Part shown: positions 61,601-64,000 of the stretch, in pieces
Numbering within the stretch: the stretch's first letter is position 1
Layout of the letters: every line of letters starts with the position of its first letter
From: Phoronis australis
Lineage: Eukaryota > Phoronida > Phoronidae
Reading direction: 5' to 3'
Assembly (NCBI GenBank): GCA_002633005.1
Contig: NMRA01000766.1
Span: 16,978 to 80,977, forward strand
DNA: 64,000 bases
Notes under the pieces: model-generated
Told to the model about the DNA's origin: nothing
Seen by the model: only the letters and a program-made list of their open reading frames with translations
The model's database searches: none
Made by a program: the position numbers and the translations under genes

Positions 61601-63947
61601 AGTCAGTTTAAAATGGCCATTTATATGATATTATAATCCAATATGGAATTCTGATTTTGTTATGAAGTTCAGTTCATGGATTGCATCTCCTGCTAGATTC
61701 TCTAGCAGAAAATTATTTTATCATATTATTTGAAGTGTACTATTTTAATTTGGGCTTTACAAGAGTACTGCCTTTTAGTGCCTGCTTTGCATTGAGCTTA
61801 CTGTGAACCTCTTCTCATGCACCAGATGAGGACCATGTGCCGTGTGAAGCCGGTGGGAAGAAGCCATGCGGTGCAAACGCTCAGTGCAAGAATCGGGTCT
61901 GTGTTTGTGATGAGGGTTACGTCATGTACCTTGGATCATGCGTAGGTGAGCTGGCAGTGATTACATGAAAAGTGTAGGGTGAGCGCTTAGCCGAACACTG
62001 TCCGGTTCATATTATAATTTTCAAAAGTAGGGGGTCGGTAGTTTGGTGTTGACCTAAATAAATTGATAACGGGATGGTCATTATATGGGGGAAGGGTACG
62101 TGTAACTCACTGTGACATACACGGTGTGATTTTGAAATATGGGTCTACCATTGTCACTCATTTGCTTGATTGAGTGAATTTTTAAAATTTTGCATGAATG
62201 TGTAATTTCTAACCTGAATTAGCGAAACTGCAGTTTTGTAGCCTAAAATATATTAAGAATTTTCATTGATTATCATAGTTTATGGTAATTTGTTGACTTC
62301 TGCGGAATACGAGGACATCAAATGAAATGAATTCAAATATGGGGGATAGTTTTTCAATTTGGGACTCTATTTTAATTGGTTTTAATAAAAGGGTGAAGTA
62401 TACATATTATATTACTGAATATACTGAGGGAAGGACATTGTTCCAACAATCTCTCAGTGAACAAGAACTCAGTTATTATTTTCTCAAGACACCCAAGATT
62501 CATGAGAATAAGTGGCTTTGAAAATGAGGAATTTTAATTGTTCCCGTTGCATTTTCTAGAGGATAAAAATGTCCCGTGTCAAAATGGCGGAGAGAAGTGC
62601 GACACTAACGAAGTATGTAACGAGGACACTAAGAAATGTGAATGCGTCGCTGGTACTATCCGCTATAACCAGAAGTGTACAGGTTAGTTAACGTACATAG
62701 GTCATATTTTCGGTATCAAACTCTCAGGTAATTTGAAATTTTTTTACTAAACACTGCTTGTTTGATATGGCTGCATGAACATTTTTTCAGTACCGTATTG
62801 CACACAATCTTGTATGTATTATATATTTTGTAACATTCTATTGGTCAGTTATTTCTTGCTCGCATGCGCCCAAAAATAAACTTAGTGACTGCGCCAAGGG
62901 GCGTCCAAGGTGAGAATTTACGCAGATGACGCGCTCTCGTGTAAAAGTTGCCCCACTAATTTGTGAAGCATGTAAAAAGTGACTGTCTGCATCCTCACGG
63001 CTTTATCAGGTGACAATAAAGTTATGTGCTTTCAATTCACTCTTGATTTAGACTACTCAATGACTGCTGTAATGGTTGGTCTCAAGTTGTTTCTTACTTG
63101 TATGAGAATGATAGTGATTTTCGGTGTTGCAAAGAACTGACATTATTGTCATTATTCAAGACCATGCTTGGTGAATAAAATGACATATCATGACAAGTCA
63201 ACTTGAAGGGAACTTGAGCAATAATGAGCTTTCAGTTCTTTTCAAGCCTTGAAATCACTACACATGTCAACCTATATGGAATGTCTGTAGTTTATACAAA
63301 CTTGATTCAATAAAAGTAGTATGCGGGCTTATAAATAAGTTATATAGATTCTTTGTAAAAAACTTCAATATTTATCTAGAGCTGTTACAATTCCCACGAT
63401 GATAAAAAAACGCATAACATTTACAAATTAAACATTCTGTACACCACAAAAAGCATAAACAGCCAGTAAAGAGTCTTTTGAAATCGCACATTATCGCATG
63501 CAGCTGTACGTGCTACTCACTAGTTTGTGCGAGCATGTCTTCTGTTTTCATAATGATTGAATTTATTAATATGTCATGTTGCAATCCAGTTTTGGGATCT
63601 TGTGGGTTTTTTCTTTAAATATGGATGATACATACGGGGGCTTGAAGGGGTGGACGTGCTTGAATCACACCAACCTATTTTGACTGAGGAGCAGTTTTAA
63701 GCCAGTCTCATAACAGTAAGTGGGATAAATCAAAATTTGGATTTGTCATGGAAGGTGAGTTCAATTATTACTACTTTAACTTGCTTGTAGTAGAATTTTA
63801 TTAAAAATTTTAATGTTCTTTTAGATGAAAACGAGGTACCTTGTTCACACATGGGTAAAAAGTGCATGCCGAATGCGCACTGTTTCATATCTCGCAAGAA
63901 ATGCGTTTGTAACCCTGGCTACAATAGATTTGGCGATCATTGTGTTT
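34647..63947 (+). CDS. Secreted multidomain protein: SP-EGF-LU-EGF-TSP1-(EGF/EB-like)20+ (spliced, 3' incomplete)
   Basis: Twenty-seven confident coding exons plus one 27-nt candidate, one strand, every junction in matching phase, no stop; at least 1,208 residues, running off the right edge. Order: signal peptide (1-18), EGF-like domain (28-85), basic then Ser/Asp-rich linker with an R-V-K-R site, LU domain (174-262), second EGF-like domain (about 278-324), TSP1 repeat (337-394), then twenty modules of about 36-44 residues with consensus V-P-C-x2-G-G-x2-C ... C-x-C-x2-G-Y-V-x-Y-x-G-x-C. No transmembrane segment appears in the visible part. The domains are extracellular binding and matrix types, so a secreted or matrix role is a fair inference; no ortholog is recognised and the function is unknown. 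All introns between modules are phase 1. A split into two genes is possible, but there is no terminal exon or new signal peptide between the TSP1 exon and the array. Confidence 0.85.
34699..35556 (+). other. Gene 2 intron 1
   Basis: 858 bases; contains a 242-base inverted-repeat element at 35056-35297. Nothing else seen. Confidence 0.8.
35056..35297. mobile_element. MITE-like element with GCAGTGGCGGATCTAC-type ends
   Basis: The left end CAGAGGCGGATCTACAG and right end CGTAGATCTGCCACTG are inverted complements with a few mismatches, flanked by the direct repeat CTTAG (35051-35055 and 35298-35302). Just inside the ends are G7/C8 runs. No coding capacity. Confidence 0.75.
35557..36021 (+). CDS. 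Gene 2 exon 2: EGF-like domain (PPFW type) plus basic and Ser/Asp-rich linker
   Basis: Acceptor TTACATTTAG, donor GTGGGT at 36022, 465 nt, phase 1 to 1. Residues 28-70 have C-x4-C-x8-C-x5-C-x10-C-x-C-x8-C; from the second cysteine on this is EGF spacing, with CKNKGRC as the usual C-x-N-G-G-x-C loop and TPPFWQCKC before the last loop. A further C-x4-C-D-C motif follows (78-85). Then comes a sequon (N91-H-S), a furin-type site R108-V-K-R111, a basic run HWRRR, and an acidic serine tract SDSSSSDSDS (147-156) that could be a casein-kinase-type phosphorylation target or bind cations. The exon 5 domain is its homologue. GTGGGTACC-like segments repeat just after the donor (36022 and near 36048), so the exact donor is slightly uncertain. 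Confidence 0.82.
36226..36292. repeat. Short hairpin element with 15-base perfect inverted ends
   Basis: CCATGCGCGCACCCA (36226-36240) and TGGGTGCGCGCATGG (36278-36292) are exact reverse complements around a G-run/C-run core (GGGGGG.. CCCCCC). The AAACC sequence next to both ends may be a short target duplication. Confidence 0.8.
36778..36937. repeat. MITE-like element, TGACCTATCGC family, copy 2
   Basis: Ends TTGACCTATCGCAAGCTCCG and GGCGATAGGTCA, inverted. Interior segments match 15108-15290 in the same order. This copy keeps the better-preserved ends. Confidence 0.75.
37991..38116. repeat. G-rich tandem duplication
   Basis: Two units each start CCACAGGGGG(G)CTGGGGG and run through CTAGAG/CTACAG-CC..CCCCACTTTTT to a TGCGCCG end. 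The first contains a run of about 14 G, which may be miscounted in the assembly. Confidence 0.7.
38151..38769. repeat. Near-identical 305-base direct duplication split by one N
   Basis: 38151-38455 and 38465-38769 match almost base for base (offset 314). An undetermined base sits at 38456, exactly where copy 1 ends. This looks like two overlapping contig ends or two haplotypes joined in series rather than a biological duplication. Confidence 0.85.
38330..38790 (+). pseudogene. Non-LTR retrotransposon fragment (CR1/L2-like reverse transcriptase end)
   Basis: The frame around 38690-38770 reads AFSRSYFNYCPLVWHLWG, matching the conserved A-F-x-S-H-F-N-Y-C-P-L-V-W-H-x-C-G box near the end of the reverse transcriptase region of CR1/L2/RTE-like LINEs. 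The same box begins in the first duplicated segment (ending at 38455). Only a fragment; no upstream RT core or endonuclease seen. Confidence 0.65.
40001..40524. repeat. Near-identical ~230-base direct duplication split by one N, with internal hairpin
   Basis: 40001-40229 and 40285-40524 are nearly the same; copy 2 has an extra ACTATCAACA-type insertion. A single N at 40230 ends copy 1. Each copy contains an inverted pair CACAGGCACCTTTA..CAGCCCTC / GAGGGCTAG..AAAGGTGCCTGTG (40097-40182 in copy 1) around an AGAGAAAGTTCTCT dyad. Confidence 0.8.
41757..41848 (+). CDS. Gene 2 exon 3: first half of Ly6/uPAR-like (LU) domain
   Basis: Acceptor ATTCTAG, donor GTGAGT at 41849; enters in phase 1 and ends in phase 0. 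GCWVCHNKQSWDEC then EWTQC gives C-x2-C-x8-C-x8-C, the opening finger of LU / three-finger domains. The adjoining exon supplies the rest. Confidence 0.8.
42348..42528 (+). CDS. Gene 2 exon 4: second half of LU domain
   Basis: Acceptor TTTTTGTAG, donor GTAAAC at 42529; phase 0 to 1. PMCEAEV, then VSSRCKEKQVC, HICV and the closing AICRNCTETSTC. The S-x-x-C-x5-C and C-x2-C-x5-C pattern is that of LU domains, although the usual final C-N is C-Q here. N255-C-T is a glycosylation sequon. With exon 3 the domain spans residues 174-262 and has twelve cysteines from C174, an even number. Confidence 0.78.
43652..43852 (+). CDS. Gene 2 exon 5: second PPFW-type EGF-like domain
   Basis: Acceptor CTTTTGCAG, donor GTAAGT at 43853, 67 codons' worth, phase 1-1. 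RCRPYSPC then ARCKNRGKCIY and VPPFWSCDC, ending GYRCEKP, have the same order and spacing as exon 2: C-x4-C, C-K-N-[KR]-G-[KR]-C, V/T-P-P-F-W-x-C-x-C. The exon ends within the codon that becomes a cysteine after splicing. Reading on into the intron gives CKLSCDCEANSQ, a match to the C-x4-C-D-C tail kept in exon 2, before a stop. Confidence 0.88.
44303..44384 (+). CDS. Gene 2 exon 6: first half of thrombospondin type 1 repeat
   Basis: Acceptor TGATTTGTAG, donor GTGAGT at 44385; enters in phase 1 and ends in phase 2. DGGWSSWGSWTEC is the classic TSP1 start, with W-x2-W-x2-W that is normally C-mannosylated. The segment after the first cysteine, VVGNFDGCG, replaces the usual C-S-x-T/S-C-G, so the O-fucose site is missing. 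Confidence 0.92.
45296..45458. repeat. AT-rich 21-base minisatellite (8 copies)
   Basis: Eight units based on ATCTACATATATTATAATA with small length changes, followed by a short GT run to about 45472. It ends 42 bases before exon 7, so length change here could affect the branch-point region. Long open frames on both strands here come only from the repeat. Confidence 0.9.
45501..45610 (+). CDS. Gene 2 exon 7: second half of TSP1 repeat
   Basis: Acceptor CTGTTTCAAG, donor GTACGT at 45611; phase 2 to 1. KKYRYRTCTNPPPTYNGKDC then CDIEEC matches the R-x-R-x-C-x(n)-P-x(n)-G-x-x-C core and the C-x4-C end of TSP1 repeats. The basic K-K-Y-R-Y-R strand is a typical glycosaminoglycan-binding face. Confidence 0.93.
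46712..46837 (+). CDS. Gene 2 exon 8: EGF/EB-like module 1
   Basis: Acceptor TTATTTCAG, donor GTAAGT, 126 nt, phase 1-1. Six cysteines: PCRYGGLKC, a long basic loop VVTPFRRR between C3 and C4, CVCDRGYVKFRGLC. It lacks the V-P before C1 that most later modules have. Confidence 0.9.
47176..47307 (+). CDS. Gene 2 exon 9: EGF/EB-like module 2 (seven Cys, donor duplicated by a transposon)
   Basis: Acceptor TGTTGCAG, donor GTGAGT at 47308, 132 nt, phase 1-1. VPCWGCGTRC has a cysteine in place of the first glycine of the G-G pair, giving seven cysteines. The last loop is longer (PFGIAGVC). A DNA element starts six bases past the exon end, and its target duplication recreates the same donor at 47536, also in phase. 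Confidence 0.9.
47314..47534. mobile_element. Non-autonomous hAT-like DNA element, copy 2, at a splice donor
   Basis: 221 bases flanked by the 7-base direct repeat GGTGAGT (47307-47313 and 47535-47541; CT precedes both). Ends CGGGGCTTGAAA and TTCTAAGGCCT are decayed versions of the 23542-23953 ends, and the subterminal TTTTTTGTCATTGGTCATTC is the same in both. The target site is the 5' splice site of exon 9. Confidence 0.8.
48424..48546 (+). CDS. Gene 2 exon 10: EGF/EB-like module 3
   Basis: Acceptor TTTGTCAG, donor GTAAGT, 123 nt, phase 1-1. DADVVPCAYGGTRC, then CTCETGYEPSGDTC; six cysteines. The first module with the full D-x(2,3)-V-P-C opening. Confidence 0.92.
48993..49100 (+). CDS. Gene 2 exon 11: EGF/EB-like module 4 (shortest)
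   Basis: Acceptor CTTTTTCAG, donor GTAGGT, 108 nt (36 codons), phase 1-1. Six cysteines: CHQGGSVC, HCKNKECIC, DDGYVNYNGAC. The linker before C1 is only AAA and lacks V-P. Confidence 0.92.
49868..49993. repeat. Intronic inverted repeat (MITE-like hairpin)
   Basis: TATTTTGAGAACCAGTTG (ending at 49914) pairs with CAACTGGTTCTCAAAATGCG (from 49936); the arms continue imperfectly outward through TTGAATATAAC.. and ..GTTATAT..ATTCAAC. It lies in the intron between modules 4 and 5. Confidence 0.75.
50160..50285 (+). CDS. Gene 2 exon 12: EGF/EB-like module 5 (seven Cys)
   Basis: Acceptor TTCTTGCAG, donor GTCAGT (weaker than its neighbours), 126 nt, phase 1-1. IPCNLGGTKC, then SCTCKCKRGYVLYKGSC: a C-x-C-x-C run instead of C-x-C gives an odd cysteine number. 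Confidence 0.92.
51300..51422 (+). CDS. Gene 2 exon 13: EGF/EB-like module 6
   Basis: Acceptor TTTACGTAG, donor GTAAAT, 123 nt, phase 1-1. IPCQHGGTKC, YCVRRKKFCKC, KKGYVKYHGIC; six cysteines and very basic. Confidence 0.92.
51979..52101 (+). CDS. Gene 2 exon 14: EGF/EB-like module 7
   Basis: Acceptor ATTTTTAG, donor GTAAGA, 123 nt, phase 1-1. VPCQYHGLKC has H-G in place of G-G; CMCKTGYIYYNGKC closes it. Six cysteines. Confidence 0.92.
53219..53344 (+). CDS. Gene 2 exon 15: EGF/EB-like module 8
   Basis: Acceptor TCTTACAG, donor GTGAGT, 126 nt, phase 1-1. LDKVPCEHGGRRC, then CECVFGYVLYYKAC; six cysteines. Its second half is duplicated in decayed form directly downstream (53370-53464). Confidence 0.92.
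53370..53464 (+). pseudogene. Decayed partial tandem copy of exon 15
   Basis: About 94 bases matching 53276-53371, which covers the second half of exon 15, its donor and the start of the intron. In the copy the donor GTGAGT has become GCGAGC and a small deletion plus TAG breaks the first part of the frame, while CTGTATTATAAGGCTTGTAAA is kept exactly. It has no acceptor, so it is not a usable exon. Confidence 0.85.
53721..53846 (+). CDS. Gene 2 exon 16: EGF/EB-like module 9 (seven Cys)
   Basis: Acceptor CTTTGTAG, donor GTAAGG, 126 nt, phase 1-1. VPCEKGGIKC, then CVCDPCTVMYQGEC: the G-Y of the consensus is replaced by P-C-T, adding a seventh cysteine. Acidic compared with its neighbours. Confidence 0.9.
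54540..54860 (+). pseudogene. Non-LTR retrotransposon fragment (CR1/L2-like ORF2 end)
   Basis: The frame from about 54600 reads RALKLV, CYEELLNRADVKL, INRLRRMTLMAFNIAH, SPWLLDDVI and ITRDLRGTNEAI. It follows the LINE 3' pattern R-A-L-R-F-V...Y-E-E-L-L-x-R-A...R-R-L-R-x-M-A-L-x-x-F-K-I...P-x-Y-L...L-R. It stops before the expected K-S-F-x-Y end. It is the segment that would follow the box seen near 38700, so it could be the same family. Confidence 0.65.
54990..55115 (+). CDS. Gene 2 exon 17: EGF/EB-like module 10 (seven Cys)
   Basis: Acceptor CTGTTGTAG, donor GTATAC (non-optimal), 126 nt, phase 1-1. VPCSAGGVKCTKCGTVC has an extra cysteine after C2; CQCKAGLINYHNVC lacks the tyrosine of G-Y. 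It lies next to another seven-cysteine module (exon 16). Confidence 0.9.
55642..55758 (+). CDS. Gene 2 exon 18: EGF/EB-like module 11
   Basis: Acceptor TGCTTGTAG, donor GTGAGG, 117 nt, phase 1-1. VPCSAGGRACGVHAKC, then CRCLSGYVKFGGRC; six cysteines. The opening PCSAGG is shared with exon 17, suggesting a recent duplication. Confidence 0.92.
56421..56543 (+). CDS. Gene 2 exon 19: EGF/EB-like module 12
   Basis: Acceptor TTTTACACAG, donor GTAAGT, 123 nt, phase 1-1. VPCKNGGERCPANSQC, then CECVTGYIKVQGSC; six cysteines, close to the family consensus. Confidence 0.92.
56570..57990. repeat. Intronic repeat block related to 44440-46310
   Basis: Segments match the earlier block in the same order: TATAGCTGCTAACAGGCTATATTTTGA at 56703 onward resembles CATAGCTACCAACAGACAATATTTTGA near 44560; a GATCCGACTACTGTTATGCC / CTGATCCGACTGCTGTGATGCC motif recurs; and TTTTTATGATACTAACA occurs near 57909 and 46198. 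Either a long interspersed repeat or an ancient segmental duplication. Confidence 0.55.
58040..58153 (+). CDS. Gene 2 exon 20: EGF/EB-like module 13 (divergent)
   Basis: Acceptor TGTTTCTAG, donor GTGAGT, 114 nt, phase 1-1. NIRCGPGYTC lacks both V-P and the G-G pair; CVCKAGYVLHDQTC is standard. Six cysteines. Confidence 0.9.
58485..58607 (+). CDS. Gene 2 exon 21: EGF/EB-like module 14
   Basis: Acceptor CTTTTCAG, donor GTAAGT, 123 nt, phase 1-1. VPCESGGSRC, then CECKYGYLPYKGKC; six cysteines. Confidence 0.92.
58972..59091 (+). CDS. Gene 2 exon 22: EGF/EB-like module 15
   Basis: Acceptor TTTGGCAG, donor GTATGG, 120 nt, phase 1-1. EQENVPCEAGGFVC, then CVCLDGYVKRKGLC; six cysteines. Confidence 0.92.
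59584..59937. repeat. 25-base minisatellite, 14 copies
   Basis: Unit CACTGACACTTGAACATCTC plus ATTAC, fourteen times with single-base variants (CATT/CACT, GAAT/GAAC, ATCTC/ATTTC). It ends about 19 bases before the micro-exon candidate, so it fills the region where that exon's branch point should lie. Confidence 0.95.
59957..59983 (+). CDS. Gene 2 candidate micro-exon (27 nt): truncated module start
   Basis: Between acceptor TATTTCAG and donor GTAAGC lie 27 bases encoding DDYDVPCDQG across phase 1-1 junctions. This is exactly the opening of a module (D/E-x(2,3)-V-P-C-x2-G) and then nothing; the rest of the module is not found before the next exon. If spliced in, it adds nine residues and an unpaired cysteine. 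It may be a remnant of an exon cut by the neighbouring minisatellite region, or an optional spacer. Confidence 0.5.
60698..60817 (+). CDS. Gene 2 exon 24: EGF/EB-like module 16
   Basis: Acceptor TGTTCACAG, donor GTAAGT, 120 nt, phase 1-1. TPCAEGGNKC, then CVCNLGYVLYQGEC; six cysteines; T-P replaces V-P. A decayed copy follows at 60835-60945. Confidence 0.92.
60835..60945 (+). pseudogene. Decayed tandem copy of exon 24
   Basis: Matches the exon from its CACACCGTGTGC region to past the donor. The translation CTERGNKC then FCYLGYV still recalls the parent, but the third, fourth and sixth cysteine codons are lost (HTHC to SVT, KCVC to KSFC) and there is no acceptor. GTAACAAGTGT and TACCTGGGCTATGTT are nearly unchanged. 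Confidence 0.82.
61160..61279 (+). CDS. Gene 2 exon 25: EGF/EB-like module 17
   Basis: Acceptor CCTTGCAG, donor GTGAGT, 120 nt, phase 1-1. VPCDKGGRKC, then CQCNYGYILYKGVC; six cysteines. Confidence 0.92.
61448..61612. repeat. Intronic imperfect inverted repeat
   Basis: GACTGGCGAATGGCTGTGTGTT on the left and AACACACAGCCAGTC on the right pair over about 15 bases with one internal bulge. A decayed MITE is possible. Confidence 0.4.
61826..61945 (+). CDS. Gene 2 exon 26: EGF/EB-like module 18
   Basis: Acceptor TGCACCAG (short pyrimidine tract), donor GTGAGC, 120 nt, phase 1-1. VPCEAGGKKPC has one extra residue between G-G and C2; CVCDEGYVMYLGSC closes. Six cysteines. Confidence 0.92.
   Translation: MRTMCRVKPVGRSHAVQTLSARIGSVFVMRVTSCTLDHA
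62560..62682 (+). CDS. Gene 2 exon 27: EGF/EB-like module 19
   Basis: Acceptor TTTTCTAG, donor GTTAGT (weak), 123 nt, phase 1-1. VPCQNGGEKC, then CECVAGTIRYNQKC, with G-T-I in place of G-Y-V. Six cysteines. Confidence 0.9.
63825..63947 (+). CDS. Gene 2 exon 28: EGF/EB-like module 20 (last in window)
   Basis: Acceptor TTCTTTTAG, donor GTAAGT at 63948, 123 nt, phase 1-1. VPCSHMGKKC has M-G in place of G-G; CVCNPGYNRFGDHC closes. Six cysteines. The strong donor 53 bases before the window edge shows that the gene continues. Confidence 0.92.
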
Positions 63948-64000
63948 GTAAGTATGTTCGTGAATATTTTTATTGGGAGTTCAAATTTGAAATTGCACTA

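Larger units (their letters stand above)
46838..64000 (+). other. Introns of the module array
   Basis: Introns run from about 330 bases (58154-58484, 46838-47175) to about 1.5 kb (56544-58039), all GT-AG and all phase 1. Apart from the elements listed separately (hAT-like element, two exon relics, inverted repeats, LINE fragment, minisatellite, 56570-57990 repeat block) I see no other genes or RNAs in them. 63948-64000 is the start of the next intron. Confidence 0.7.

Overview
The window is animal genomic DNA. Both genes are split by many GT-AG introns, it is AT-rich, and it contains eukaryote-type repeats (MITE-like elements, a hAT-like family, tRNA-derived SINE-like pieces, non-LTR and Penelope-like relics, minisatellites). 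There are no operons or bacterial signals. The repeats and domain types suggest a marine invertebrate, perhaps a deuterostome such as a hemichordate, echinoderm or cephalochordate. That placement is a guess; the sequence alone does not settle it.

Two genes can be supported, both on the + strand. Gene 1 (coding 4063-24818) is a TspanC8-type tetraspanin of 275 residues in seven coding exons, every intron in phase 0. Its short first exon (25 codons) is separated from the rest by an 11.3 kb intron. The large extracellular loop holds the eight cysteines that define TspanC8 proteins (TSPAN5/10/14/15/17/33), which in other animals escort ADAM10. By eye it is nearest TSPAN33.

Gene 2 starts at 34647, behind a compact CCAAT/CRE/TATA promoter, and runs off the right edge. 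It encodes a secreted protein of at least about 1,208 residues with an architecture I do not recognise: signal peptide; EGF-like domain with a furin-type site and a basic then Ser/Asp-rich tail; a Ly6/uPAR-like (LU) domain; a second EGF-like domain of the same unusual PPFW type; one thrombospondin type 1 repeat; then at least 20 tandem EGF/EB-like modules of six (four of them seven) cysteines. Each module is on its own phase 1-1 exon, so copies can be gained or lost without a frameshift. The array shows such change: two decayed partial exon copies next to their parents, a 27-nt phase-compatible micro-exon, and a transposon inserted exactly on a splice donor.

Layout: 1-3.7 kb upstream DNA; 3.7-24.8 kb tetraspanin; 24.8-30.3 kb probable 3'UTR or flank; 30.3-34.5 kb intergenic; 34.5-46 kb N-terminal domains of gene 2, including a 5.7 kb intron with two N-marked duplications that look like assembly problems; 46.7-64 kb the module array. 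The genes are independent; nothing in the sequence links their functions beyond both acting at or outside the cell surface.
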